64,000 nucleotides of DNA from Salinibacterium sp. SWN248. Lineage in GTDB: Bacteria > Actinomycetota > Actinomycetes > Actinomycetales > Microbacteriaceae. The notes below the pieces were generated by a model. It worked only from the letters and a program-made list of their open reading frames with translations, did no database searches and was not told where the DNA came from. This document shows positions 31,535-40,324 of this stretch, piece by piece (the first letter of the stretch is position 1; each line of letters starts with the position of its first letter). Location of the stretch: assembly GCF_015864575.1 (NCBI RefSeq), contig NZ_JADYWW010000002.1:661912-725911 (forward strand), read 5' to 3'. The position numbers and the translations under genes are program-made.

Positions 31535-32764
31535 GTGATGAGCGACGACGCTGGTTTCCGGCACTACCTATACCCATCCGACGATGAACGGATCGTGGGC
31601 CTCCGGGGCCTCGACGCGTACTCCTATCGGGAGGCCGCAAAGCACGACGCCTTCACGGGAGACCTGATTCGGGGGTGGCAGCCGCTCTACCCCGCAGAGT
31701 TCGTCGGCGTCACTTCTGATGGCACGATCATCCCCGACCTCTTCGAAGCAGCCCCCAACGGTGCGCCCGTCGCAGCGATGGCGAGCGCAGCAACGGCAGC
31801 GCTGGCGGCGCTCACTCCTGAGCAACGCGAGACGCTGCAGTACCCCGTCGATGCCGTGGAATGGCAATCATGGGCGAACCCCGAATTCATGCAGCACGAC
31901 ACCGGTCTGCGGCTCGAGTTTCTCAACGCCGACGCTCGCGAAGCGCTCCTGGCGCTCCTCGATGCAACGCTGAGCCCCCAGGGCGCCACGCTCGCTCGCA
32001 CGCTCATGCACATCAACGGCTACCTGGGCGGGCTTACCGGCCTTGAGCCGATCATGAACGACCTCAGCTACAACGTTTCTCTCTACGGAACTCCTTCACT
32101 CACCGAACCGTGGGGGTGGCAGATTTTCGGGCACCACCTCGCCCTGAATTGCGCGGTCGTCGCCGACCAACTCGTGATTTCGCCGATCTTCTTTGGCGCC
32201 GAACCCGACAAGCTTCACGATGACGACGACCCCGCGCTGACCCCGCGCGTGACGAAGGCTCGCGCGCTGCTGGCTGCGCTGACTCCGGCTCAGAGGAACA
32301 CCGCCGTGCTCTTTGAATCGATGGTGGATCCCGCCATGCCGGCGGGCCGCATCCATCCCGGCGATGAGCGCCACCTTGCCGGCGCGTTTCAAGACAACCG
32401 CGTGATTCCTTACGAGGGAGTTCGCGCGTCGGAGCTCGAAGCGGATGCGCGCGATCGACTCCGTGAGCTCGTGCACGAGTTCATCGACTACTTGCCTGAG
32501 GGCCCGGCTCGAGCCCGGCAACAGGAAATCGAAGCGCACTTCGACGACACCTGGATCTCGTGGATTGGCGGAACCGGCCCCGAGGATGTGTTTTACATCC
32601 GCGTACAGAGCCCCGTCGTCATCCTCGAACTCGATCACCACTGCGGTGTCTTCCTCAGCAACACCGAGCCTGCGGGGTTCCACATTCACACCATCGTGCG
32701 CACCCCCAATGGCAACGACTACGGCAGAGCACTGTTGCGACGGTACGAGGCGACTCATGACTGA
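31535..32764 (+). CDS. DUF3500 domain-containing protein
   Basis: 409 residues from GTG 31535 (or ATG 31538). The family pattern includes LTPEQRETLQYP, WGWQIFGHHLALN, PIFFGAEP, LTPAQRNTAVLFES, and the His-rich C-terminus VILELDHHCGVFL ... HIHTIVRTPNGNDYG. These histidines suggest a metal site, but the family has no known reaction. No signal peptide. Upstream the direct repeat CTAAGCGA (31393-31400, 31418-31425) lies in the divergent promoter region. The NTF2-like gene overlaps it by 8 nt. Confidence 0.85.
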   Translation: MMSDDAGFRHYLYPSDDERIVGLRGLDAYSYREAAKHDAFTGDLIRGWQPLYPAEFVGVTSDGTIIPDLFEAAPNGAPVAAMASAATAALAALTPEQRETLQYPVDAVEWQSWANPEFMQHDTGLRLEFLNADAREALLALLDATLSPQGATLARTLMHINGYLGGLTGLEPIMNDLSYNVSLYGTPSLTEPWGWQIFGHHLALNCAVVADQLVISPIFFGAEPDKLHDDDDPALTPRVTKARALLAALTPAQRNTAVLFESMVDPAMPAGRIHPGDERHLAGAFQDNRVIPYEGVRASELEADARDRLRELVHEFIDYLPEGPARARQQEIEAHFDDTWISWIGGTGPEDVFYIRVQSPVVILELDHHCGVFLSNTEPAGFHIHTIVRTPNGNDYGRALLRRYEATHD

Positions 32765-33143
32765 GGATGCATATTCGGCAGCCCAGCAGCTCCTCTATCG
32801 CTACGGAGCGATCGCCGACGCCAAAGACATCCCCGCCGCGCTGGAGCTCTTTCGCCGCGCCACCGTCACGTTTCCTCAACGCACCGTCGCGGGTGACGAT
32901 CAACTCACTGAGCTCTACTCCGAGCTGTGGGGCAAACCCAACAGCCACCGCCACATCATCACCAATGTTCGCCTTGTTGAGTCAGAACTGGGATACTCAG
33001 CCGTAGCTTTATATACCCGGTGGGAGTTCACTCCTGCCCCACTCTTGACGACGATGGGAGAGTACGAGATGTCATTCTCGCGCGACGGGCACACCTGGGG
33101 TATCGATTCCCTCATCGTCACTCGAACGTGGCCGGTGAGCTGA
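32757..33143 (+). CDS. NTF2-like (SnoaL/ring-dioxygenase-beta-like) protein
   Basis: 128 residues from ATG at 32757, overlapping the DUF3500 gene by 8 nt. Predicted alpha+beta cone fold: helix SAAQQLLYRYGAIADAKDIPAALELF, then strands ending in YEMSFSRDGHTWGIDSLIV. The family includes polyketide cyclases, isomerases and hydroxylating-dioxygenase beta subunits; the exact activity is unknown. The IclR gene starts at its stop (TGATG). Translational coupling puts it with DUF3500 and IclR. Confidence 0.8.
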   Translation: MTEDAYSAAQQLLYRYGAIADAKDIPAALELFRRATVTFPQRTVAGDDQLTELYSELWGKPNSHRHIITNVRLVESELGYSAVALYTRWEFTPAPLLTTMGEYEMSFSRDGHTWGIDSLIVTRTWPVS

Positions 33144-33901
33144 TGTCCATCTTCGGCCGCGCCACAACGATCCTCAATATTGTCGCTGAGGGCCGCGGGC
33201 AGCTCTCTCTGACTGACCTTTCTCAGCGCAGCGGCCTGCCCCGCTCGAGCGTGCACCGCATCATTCAAGAACTCGAACGTGAATGCTTCGTCATTCGAGC
33301 GTCATCCGCCGGCGGCTACTCGCTCGGTCCCGGTGTCTTGAAGTTCGGGATGAACAGCCACTTGCAACTCGTCGCTGGCATGCGCCCCGTGCTCACCTCG
33401 CTCGCCCGGGCGGTGAACGAGAATGTGGAGCTCGCTATCTTTAGCGGCCGAGAAGTCGTTGTCGTTGACCAGGTTGCCTCGACCGCGCGCCTTCACGCTG
33501 TCACTCAAGTGGGCAAGAGTTTTTCGTTGCACGGAAGCTGCATTGGCAAAGTGCTGCTGGCACAATTGCCCGACCAAAAAGTGCGTGAGGTACTGCCTGA
33601 CGTACTTGTCGGACACACCAACAAGACCATTACTGACGTCGACAAGTTCATCGCCGAACTCGATGAAGTGCGCGCCAACAATCTGGCGTTCGACCACGAA
33701 GAACGCGACGTCGGCATCTCGGCGGTCGCCACGTGCATCCAAAACTCGGCTGGCGTCAATCAGGCTGTCGCCATCGTGGCCCCCACCGAACGGTTTGACG
33801 TCTTGCAGGCGCTCTTCGTGGAACGGCTCATGAAGTTGCAGGGAAGCATCGATACCCGAAACCTTCTGTTCGACTCTCGCAACATTCCCTCGGCCAGCTA
33901 G
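33143..33901 (+). CDS. IclR-family transcriptional regulator
   Basis: 252 residues from ATG at 33143. N-terminal winged helix (FGRATTILNIVAEGRGQLSLTDL, then GLPRSSVHRIIQELE) and the C-terminal effector domain with HGSCIGKVLLAQLP and YxHEERDVGISAVA-type features (FDHEERDVGIS). IclR proteins regulate catabolic genes in response to small organic acids. Third gene of a coupled operon; likely controls this cluster and the divergent and convergent neighbours. Confidence 0.9.
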   Translation: MSIFGRATTILNIVAEGRGQLSLTDLSQRSGLPRSSVHRIIQELERECFVIRASSAGGYSLGPGVLKFGMNSHLQLVAGMRPVLTSLARAVNENVELAIFSGREVVVVDQVASTARLHAVTQVGKSFSLHGSCIGKVLLAQLPDQKVREVLPDVLVGHTNKTITDVDKFIAELDEVRANNLAFDHEERDVGISAVATCIQNSAGVNQAVAIVAPTERFDVLQALFVERLMKLQGSIDTRNLLFDSRNIPSAS

Positions 33902-33921
33902 CTAGCCACCCCGCCCGCAGG

Positions 33922-35445
33922 TCAGCCGAGGTAGCTCGACAACAGCCGGGCATCAGCGAGCAACTCTGCAGGCTTGCCCTCCAGAGTGATCTCGCCCTGG
34001 CCGAGCACCATCGCGCGGTCAGCCAGCCCCAGCGCACGGTCCACGCTCTGTTCAACGACGATCATCGCGACGCCAGAATCTCGAATCGCTCCGAGCGCTT
34101 CATACACTTCGTCGACCGCGATCGGCGAGAGACCGAGAGAGATCTCGTCGAAGACCAGGAGCGTTGGCGCCGACATGAGCGCGCGGCCGATGGCAAGCAT
34201 TTGTTGCTGCCCGCCAGACAGGGCGGTTCCTGAATTCTTGCGACGCTGCTTGAGAATGGGAAAGATCGAGTAGACCGCCTCGAGTCGTTCTGCCTTGACG
34301 TGCTTGCGCGCATCCAGACCGCCCGCGATGAGGTTCTCCTCGATCGACAGGGTTCCGAAGATCTTGCGACCCTCCATGCACTGAGCGATGCCCAATGCCG
34401 TTACCTCATCCGGTCGCAGCCCAGCAATTGATTTGCCGGCAAAGGAGATCGTTCCCGAGGTCAGCGGAACAGCGCCGGCGAGCGAGCGAGCCATCGTCGT
34501 CTTGCCCGCACCATTCGCCCCCAAGAGGGCGATACATTCCCCGGCATTCACCGAGAGCGAGACGCCCTTGAGCGCATTCAGGCCGCCATAACGCACCCAA
34601 ATATCGTCGACGGCGAGCAGAGGCGTGCCGGGCACTGACGTCGCTACGCTCACAAGCGACGTGAGCGAGGCACGGATGCCCGCCCGCTTATCCTCGTCAA
34701 CCACAACAGCGTCGGCGCTCTCCGCAACCGAGCCAAGGTAGAGCGATGCGACCACGGGGTCAGCGAGCACCTTGGGCGTCTCATCAATCGTGACCATCTT
34801 GCCGAAGTCGAGAACCGCAGTGCGATCGCAGCACTGCGAAATGACATCCATCACGTGCTCAATGAGCACCATCGACTCGACCTCGGTGCGCAGGCTCTGG
34901 ATGATCGCAATCAGCTCTTCGGTCTCTGAGCGAACCAGACCAGCGCCGATTTCGTCGAGCAGCAGCACGCGGGGCTTCAACGCCAACGCTCGGGCGAGTT
35001 CCAATCGCTTGCGACGCAGCAGCGGCAGCTTGCCCGCAACCTCTTCGGCAAAAGGGGTGAGCCCCAGGCGTTCCAGGATGCCAGCAACGAAGGGCTCGAG
35101 CTCGCGCTGCGATATGTGGTGGCCCGAGTTTGTCGCGGCGAGGCGCACATTGTCGGCCACGGTCATCCGAGTGAATGGTCGTGGAATTTGGTACGTGCGA
35201 CCGATGCCCAGGCGCGCCCGATCGGCGGAGCTAAGTTTGCTGATGTCGCGGCCATCGAAGGTGACGGTGCCCGAGTTCGGCGTGAGCGCGCCCCCAATGA
35301 CTCCGATGAGGGTGCTTTTGCCCGCACCGTTGGGACCAATGACACCCAAAACTTCGCCGGGCGCTACTTCGAGCGAAAGGCTATCGAGCGCACGAACCCC
35401 GCCATACGACTTTGTAATCGACTCGAGCTGCAATACGGCGGTCAT
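33922..35445 (-). CDS. Fused LivG-LivF-type ABC ATP-binding protein
   Basis: 507 residues from ATG at 35445, overlapping the LivM stop by 4 nt. Two ATPase domains. First (1-240, LivG-like): Walker A GPNGAGKST (37-45), Walker B VLLLDEIGAGL (160-170), with a degenerate signature LPLLRRKRLE (about 140-149) lacking the Gly. Second (about 275-507, LivF-like): Walker A GANGAGKTT (309-317), canonical signature LSGGQQQ, Walker B LLVFDEISLGLSP. A 30-residue linker joins them. LivG and LivF are usually separate, so this is a fusion. It energises a branched-chain-type importer. Confidence 0.9.
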   Translation of the reverse strand: MTAVLQLESITKSYGGVRALDSLSLEVAPGEVLGVIGPNGAGKSTLIGVIGGALTPNSGTVTFDGRDISKLSSADRARLGIGRTYQIPRPFTRMTVADNVRLAATNSGHHISQRELEPFVAGILERLGLTPFAEEVAGKLPLLRRKRLELARALALKPRVLLLDEIGAGLVRSETEELIAIIQSLRTEVESMVLIEHVMDVISQCCDRTAVLDFGKMVTIDETPKVLADPVVASLYLGSVAESADAVVVDEDKRAGIRASLTSLVSVATSVPGTPLLAVDDIWVRYGGLNALKGVSLSVNAGECIALLGANGAGKTTMARSLAGAVPLTSGTISFAGKSIAGLRPDEVTALGIAQCMEGRKIFGTLSIEENLIAGGLDARKHVKAERLEAVYSIFPILKQRRKNSGTALSGGQQQMLAIGRALMSAPTLLVFDEISLGLSPIAVDEVYEALGAIRDSGVAMIVVEQSVDRALGLADRAMVLGQGEITLEGKPAELLADARLLSSYLG

Positions 35446-36410
35446 GAGAAGTTCCTGTTCTTCTGCAGAGCGAGCGTGAGCGTGCCCCAGATCCCATTGG
35501 GCATAAAGCGGATGACCAGCACGAGAACCACACCGACGACGGCCAAGTGGATCTCGGGGAACTGGATGAGAAACTCGCCAAGCAACACGATAAACACGGC
35601 ACCGACCCACGGGCCGACCTTGGTGCCCATGCCGCCGATGATGGCAACGGAAACGATGTCGATCGTCCAGCTCATTCCGAACCCACCGTTGGGCTGAACG
35701 ATGCCCTGGTTGAGCGCCTGAATCGAGCCGACGATGGCGATGAGTGCACCAGAGAGTCCGAATGCCCACAGCTTGGTGCGATAGGTGCGCACCCCCAGCT
35801 GGCTTGCGACATCTTCATCGTCGCGCACCGCTTGCATCCGGTACGACCACCGGCTGCGCAGCAATAGCAGCACGCAGACCACGACGAACACGGCAATGAG
35901 GAGCGCGATCCAGTACAGGTCATAGGCCTTGGGCGCTCTGGCCGTCAGGTAGATCCCCGCTTGGCCACCGAACCACGGACTATTGACGACGAAGATGCGC
36001 ATCGCTTCGGCGAGCGCCAGAGTGCCCACGGTGAAGTACAGGCCGCGAAGGCGGAACAACGCCGGGCTCACGATGAGCGCGAACAGCCCCGCGACTCCGG
36101 CGGCGAGCACAACACACAGCGCAATCGGGAGGCCCGCGTTGCTGGCTATCGCCATCGTGTAGACGCCGATTCCGAAGAACGCTGCCGAGCCGAGCGACAC
36201 TAGCCCCGTGTAACCGGCGGCAATATTCCAGGCGGCGGCAAGCGCTCCTAGTTGCAGGATGCGAAAGCCGACCTCTTGCTGATACGTTCCTGCAAAGTAC
36301 GGCACAGCGAAGGCGATTGCGGCCAGCACGGCGACGATGATGAAGTCCCTCGGCCCCACACGAGTGGGGGTCGCGATGCGACTGAGCAGGATAGAAATTC
36401 CGTTCTTCAC
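35442..36410 (-). CDS. Branched-chain-type ABC transporter permease (LivM-like)
   Basis: 322 residues, nine to ten membrane segments. LivM features: GYTGLVSLGSAAFFGIGVYT, RLRGLYFTVGTLALAEA, and the EAA-like loop with RDDEDVASQLGVRTYRTKLWAF. Channel subunit. Overlaps LivH (start) and the fused ATPase (end), so the three are coupled. Confidence 0.92.
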   Translation of the reverse strand: MKNGISILLSRIATPTRVGPRDFIIVAVLAAIAFAVPYFAGTYQQEVGFRILQLGALAAAWNIAAGYTGLVSLGSAAFFGIGVYTMAIASNAGLPIALCVVLAAGVAGLFALIVSPALFRLRGLYFTVGTLALAEAMRIFVVNSPWFGGQAGIYLTARAPKAYDLYWIALLIAVFVVVCVLLLLRSRWSYRMQAVRDDEDVASQLGVRTYRTKLWAFGLSGALIAIVGSIQALNQGIVQPNGGFGMSWTIDIVSVAIIGGMGTKVGPWVGAVFIVLLGEFLIQFPEIHLAVVGVVLVLVIRFMPNGIWGTLTLALQKNRNFS

Positions 36411-37306
36411 AGTGAGCGCCTCCGTTTGAGGATTCCGTTAGGCGCAATGGCCAGAAGAATGATGAGCATGACGAGTCCAACAAAAGTGCGGTAGCCGTCA
36501 CCGAAGAAGTAGGCGCCGAGCGATTGGATAACGCCGAGGGCAATTCCGCCCACGAACGTTCCCATGATGTTGCCGAGACCGCCGAGCACGATGATCGCGA
36601 ACGCGGTGAGCAAGTATTCGGACCCGGATGACGGCGTGAACGAGAAGCAGAGTGCGATGAGCACTCCACCCATCGATGCCAACCCTCCGTTGAGGGCGAA
36701 GGTGCCCCAGCGCACGCGGCTCACGTGGATGCCGACAATGGCCGCCGAGATCGGGTCTTCAGAACTGGCCCGCAGCGAGCGACCGAACGAGGTGCGGGTC
36801 ACCAACATCCAGACGGCCAGACAGACGGTCAGCGAAATGGCGAACCCGATGAGGTAAATCGTCGGGAGGTTGATGGGGCCGATAGCGAGCGTTTCGCGGC
36901 TGAAGGCCGTGTCGAGCGATCGACTGTCGCCGGAGAAGAACCGAATGAACAGGTTCTCGAGAATGATCGCGAGGGCGAACGTGGTGAGCAATCCCGCTTC
37001 TTCGCCGTGCTTGGCGACGGGAGCGAGGATGAAGTGCTGCACGGGCGCGGTGAAGGCGAAGCCAAGCACAAAGACGATAGGCAACGCGAGCAGAGGGCTG
37101 ATGCCCCAGAACGCGGCCAGGTAGAAGGCGGCGTAAGCACCAAGCACGACAATCTGGCCGTGCATGAGGTTGACGAGCTTCATCACTCCCAACACGAGGG
37201 AGAGCCCTACCGCGCTGAGGGCGATGAGCCCACCAAGAAGGGCTCCGCCGAGGACTGTATTAGCCAGTCCTACAGGGTCAATCGAGTTCATCCGAGAGTC
37301 ATCCAC
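36407..37306 (-). CDS. Branched-chain-type ABC transporter permease (LivH-like)
   Basis: 299 residues from ATG at 37306, or ATG at 37291 (MNSIDPVGLAN), which is the more family-like start. About eight helices: GGALLGGLIALSAVGLSLVLGVMKLVNLMHGQ is typical of LivH N-terminus (cited in part), plus RASSEDPISAAIVGI and a Gly-rich FVGGIALGVIQSLGAYF. Separated from the binding-protein gene by 63 bp with a hairpin. Confidence 0.9.
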   Translation of the reverse strand: MDDSRMNSIDPVGLANTVLGGALLGGLIALSAVGLSLVLGVMKLVNLMHGQIVVLGAYAAFYLAAFWGISPLLALPIVFVLGFAFTAPVQHFILAPVAKHGEEAGLLTTFALAIILENLFIRFFSGDSRSLDTAFSRETLAIGPINLPTIYLIGFAISLTVCLAVWMLVTRTSFGRSLRASSEDPISAAIVGIHVSRVRWGTFALNGGLASMGGVLIALCFSFTPSSGSEYLLTAFAIIVLGGLGNIMGTFVGGIALGVIQSLGAYFFGDGYRTFVGLVMLIILLAIAPNGILKRRRSL

Positions 37307-37330
37307 ATCGTTGTAGGGGCGGTGGGGTGA

Positions 37331-37356
37331 GGGGCCGACACCGCAGTGCCGGCCCC
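37331..37356 (-). terminator. Attenuator-like hairpin between binding protein and LivH genes
   Basis: GGGGCCG (37331-37337) pairs with CGGCCCC (37350-37356); CAC/GTG pair inside after one mismatch; loop CGCA. No T run. Such hairpins often keep the binding-protein message more abundant than the permease message. Confidence 0.55.
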
Positions 37357-37369
37357 CGCGTCACCGGGA

Positions 37370-38599
37370 TTAGGGAACGGGAAAGAGGAAGTCCCCTGTC
37401 GCCTGTTCCGTAGGCCACACGATGATCGGAACGCCGTCTTGCCACTGCGACGACACGACGGGGATCTTTGCCGCGTGCTCGTCGTCAAACTTCACCGGAC
37501 CGACGGCGTAGATGCCGTCGGTTTCGCCGATGGCGTCGTTGATCTCGTCTTTGTCGAGCGACCCTGCTGCTGCGATGGCATCCATCAGCACCATTGCTGC
37601 CGTGTAGCTATCAGCGATGTGCTGGCTCGAGGTCAGGCCGGTCTCGGATTCGAACGCGTCTTTCAACTCTTCCGCGCCGGGGTAGCCGAAGGACGGGTCC
37701 CAGTAGGCTCCGACGATGATGCCGTCGGCGAGGTCTCCGAGCGCTTCAGCGAACTGCACTGGCTCGGCGCCCTTTTCGGCCACGATGACCTTCGGGGTCC
37801 ACCCGATGGCTGCCATCTGCTTGCGGATGGAGATCGCCGCTGGTGTGATCGACGAGATGAGAACGATGTCAGCGCCCGACTCTTTCGCCTTCTGAATGGC
37901 GGCCGAGAAGTCGGTGTTGTCGGCGGGGAACTCGATGTTGCCCGCGACTGTGTAGCCCTGCTCGGCCGCAACGACCGGCCAGATCTCGTTGCCGATTGCT
38001 TGGCCGTCAGGGCCGTTGTCGTGAAGGATGAAAACCTGCTTGTTCGTTTCGATCCCATTGGCCTCAAGCGCTTCGAACGGAGCGACAGCCTGGTCGGCAA
38101 CCGAGAAGAAGATGTCCCACGCGTACGTCCACTCCTTCACGGACTTGAACACCTCGATGGGGGTGCACTCCGCGACAAAGGGAACGCCCTGAGAGTCAGC
38201 AACAACAGCGCCCGGGTTGACGAGGTCAGGGGTGCACGAGCCGAGCAGGGCATCCACCTTGGTGGAGGAGATGAGGGTCTTGATCGACGACGTGACCTCG
38301 TTGGGGTCAGACTTGTCGTCAACGAGAGTGAGCTCGACCTCGCGGGCTGTTCCATCGATCATGATGCCGCCAGCGGCATTCACTTCGTCGACGGCATGCT
38401 GGTAGCCCCATTGAAGGAAGCTGCCGAAGCCGGCGAGGGTTCCGCTGAGCGGAATTGTTGCTCCAATTCGGATGGGTTCTGAGGAATCAGAGGTGCCGCC
38501 ATCCGCCCCTATGGGGCTGCAGCCGGTGAGGGCAAGTGCTGTTGCCGTGATGAACGCGAGGCCGCCAGCCAAGCGCCTACGTCGGGTACTGAGGTGCAT
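37370..38599 (-). CDS. Branched-chain-type ABC substrate-binding lipoprotein (LivK-like)
   Basis: 409 residues. Signal peptide MHLSTRRRRLAGGLAFITAT ending in lipobox ALTGC (Cys27). Type I periplasmic-binding fold: IRIGATIPLSGTLAGFGSFLQ, GYQHAVDEVNAAGGI, DDKSDPNEVTSSIKTLI. Members bind amino acids or aromatic and other carboxylates. Neighbouring catabolic enzymes suggest an aromatic or carboxylic acid rather than leucine. First gene of the importer operon; divergent from the FAD monooxygenase. Confidence 0.9.
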   Translation of the reverse strand: MHLSTRRRRLAGGLAFITATALALTGCSPIGADGGTSDSSEPIRIGATIPLSGTLAGFGSFLQWGYQHAVDEVNAAGGIMIDGTAREVELTLVDDKSDPNEVTSSIKTLISSTKVDALLGSCTPDLVNPGAVVADSQGVPFVAECTPIEVFKSVKEWTYAWDIFFSVADQAVAPFEALEANGIETNKQVFILHDNGPDGQAIGNEIWPVVAAEQGYTVAGNIEFPADNTDFSAAIQKAKESGADIVLISSITPAAISIRKQMAAIGWTPKVIVAEKGAEPVQFAEALGDLADGIIVGAYWDPSFGYPGAEELKDAFESETGLTSSQHIADSYTAAMVLMDAIAAAGSLDKDEINDAIGETDGIYAVGPVKFDDEHAAKIPVVSSQWQDGVPIIVWPTEQATGDFLFPVP

Positions 38600-38679
38600 C
38601 GCGAATCTCCTTTGATTGCGGCCCGTGGTGCACGGGATACCCCATACTCAAACCCCGTTGGCGAGCAAACAACTTTCCA

Positions 38680-38694
38680 TCCCGTATTTCGGGA
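38680..38694. promoter_or_regulatory. Candidate operator in the divergent liv/monooxygenase promoter
   Basis: TCCCGTATTTCGGGA has perfect 5-bp arms around 5 bp, the size of IclR-family sites. An inverted ACGGGAT lies at 38632-38638. It sits between the start of the binding-protein gene (38599) and the monooxygenase start (38738). Regulator identity is inferred. Confidence 0.35.
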
Positions 38695-38737
38695 CAGAAC
38701 TTCGGCGCCCGCTTTCGCTACTTCTAGGCTCGGCGAC

Positions 38738-40324
38738 GTGAGCAATGAAGCTACGCCGCCAACAGCGGCAATCGACAACTATGACGTGATGATCGTGGGA
38801 CTTGGTCCCGTGGGAAAGCTACTGGCGATCCAACTTGGCCGTGCTGGTCATCGCGTCCTCATCGCCGATCGCAAGACTGAGGGCTATCCCCTGCCCCGTG
38901 CGGTGACTCATGATTTTGAGTTCGCGCGCATCTTGCAATCCATCGGTCTGGCCCCTGACACGATTCCGGAGATCACCGAGCCGTACGACGATATGTATGT
39001 CTGGCGCAATGCCGAGCGCCAAAGCCTTGTCGAAGTCGACTGGAGCGGAATCGGATCATCCGGTTGGTACAACACCTACTTTTTCAGCCAACCTGCGCTT
39101 GAAGACCGCATGGAGGCGGTGCTCCTGGCATTGCCCACTGTGACGGTGCTTCGCGGATGGTCGGCAGAGGTCATCGCCGACGACGACGTTGTCTCAACCA
39201 GACTGAGCAACCTCGCCACAGCAGACGAGCTCATCGTGAAATCCCGCTACTTGGTGGGCGCTGACGGAGCGAACAGCACTGTTCGCCGGTGGGCCGGTAT
39301 CGACTGGCACGACATGGGATTTTTCTACGACTGGCTTGTCGTCGACGTCATCCCCGATCCCTCTCTCGAATTTCCTCACGTCGCGATTCAGACCTGCGAC
39401 ATCGCTCGCCCCGCCACGATGGTTCCCGGTGGCCCCGGGCGACGGCGCTGGGAGTTCATGCGCTTGCCGCACGAGACCATCGAGTCGCTCAACAAGACCG
39501 AGCGGGCGTGGGAGCTGCTCGAACCGTTCGGAATTCGCCCCGACAACTCTGAACTCGAACGACACTCGGTGTACACCTTCCAAGCCGGTTGGGCCACCAG
39601 CTGGCGTCAGGGCCACGTGTTGTTGGCGGGGGACGCCGCCCACCTCATGCCTCCTTTCGCCGGCCAGGGTTTGGGCGCCGGTCTGCGCGATGTCATGAAT
39701 CTGTTCTGGAAACTCGGGGCTGTGCTTGACGGTCGCGCCGCCGAGAGTGTTCTCGACACCTACGAGACCGAACGCCTCACTCACATCCGCGAGTTCATCG
39801 ACTTCTCCATTTCACTGGGGCGCGTGATCTGCATCACTGATCCCGCAGAAGCAGCAGAACGAGACGAACGGATGATCGCCGAGCTCGCCAAGGGACACGC
39901 TCCCCCTGCGCCACCAGCCCCGCTTCTGGGCCCCGGACTTCATCTCTCCGACGGCGGACAGCTTTCGCCCCAAGCGACTATTCACTTCGACGGGGCCGCT
40001 GCCCGCTTCGACGACCTGTATTCAGGGGCGGTACTGATGATGGCGCAGGCCGAGCTCTACACGCTTCTCTCCCCTGAGGCCGCCGCCGCGATCCGCGATC
40101 GGGGCATCACCGTTGTGGCCCTCTCCGGCGAGCATCCCGCCGTCATCACGATTGACGAAGTCGACGGCACGTACGCTGCATGGCTCGACCAGCTCAACGC
40201 CGAGAGCGTTCTCATTCGCCCTGACTTCTACACCTTTGGCGCCGCCACTGGGCTCGAGACCAACGCCATGATTCTCGCCTTCAGCGACCAGCTCGGCGTC
40301 TCCACGCTGGAGGCACGAGCATGA
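38738..40324 (+). CDS. FAD-dependent aromatic hydroxylase (MhpA-like)
   Basis: 528 residues from GTG at 38738, seven nt after TAGGCT (leaderless). Class A flavoprotein monooxygenase: N-terminal GLGPVGKLLAIQLGRAG, the NAD(P)H motif region YLVGADGANSTVRRWAG, and the second FAD motif LLAGDAAHLMPPFAGQGLGAG; a thioredoxin-like C-terminal domain (about 400-528) as in MhpA. Resembles 3-(3-hydroxyphenyl)propionate and resorcinol hydroxylases. It would hydroxylate an aromatic acid with NAD(P)H and O2. The next gene, a CoA-transferase, overlaps by 4 nt. Confidence 0.88.
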   Translation: MSNEATPPTAAIDNYDVMIVGLGPVGKLLAIQLGRAGHRVLIADRKTEGYPLPRAVTHDFEFARILQSIGLAPDTIPEITEPYDDMYVWRNAERQSLVEVDWSGIGSSGWYNTYFFSQPALEDRMEAVLLALPTVTVLRGWSAEVIADDDVVSTRLSNLATADELIVKSRYLVGADGANSTVRRWAGIDWHDMGFFYDWLVVDVIPDPSLEFPHVAIQTCDIARPATMVPGGPGRRRWEFMRLPHETIESLNKTERAWELLEPFGIRPDNSELERHSVYTFQAGWATSWRQGHVLLAGDAAHLMPPFAGQGLGAGLRDVMNLFWKLGAVLDGRAAESVLDTYETERLTHIREFIDFSISLGRVICITDPAEAAERDERMIAELAKGHAPPAPPAPLLGPGLHLSDGGQLSPQATIHFDGAAARFDDLYSGAVLMMAQAELYTLLSPEAAAAIRDRGITVVALSGEHPAVITIDEVDGTYAAWLDQLNAESVLIRPDFYTFGAATGLETNAMILAFSDQLGVSTLEARA

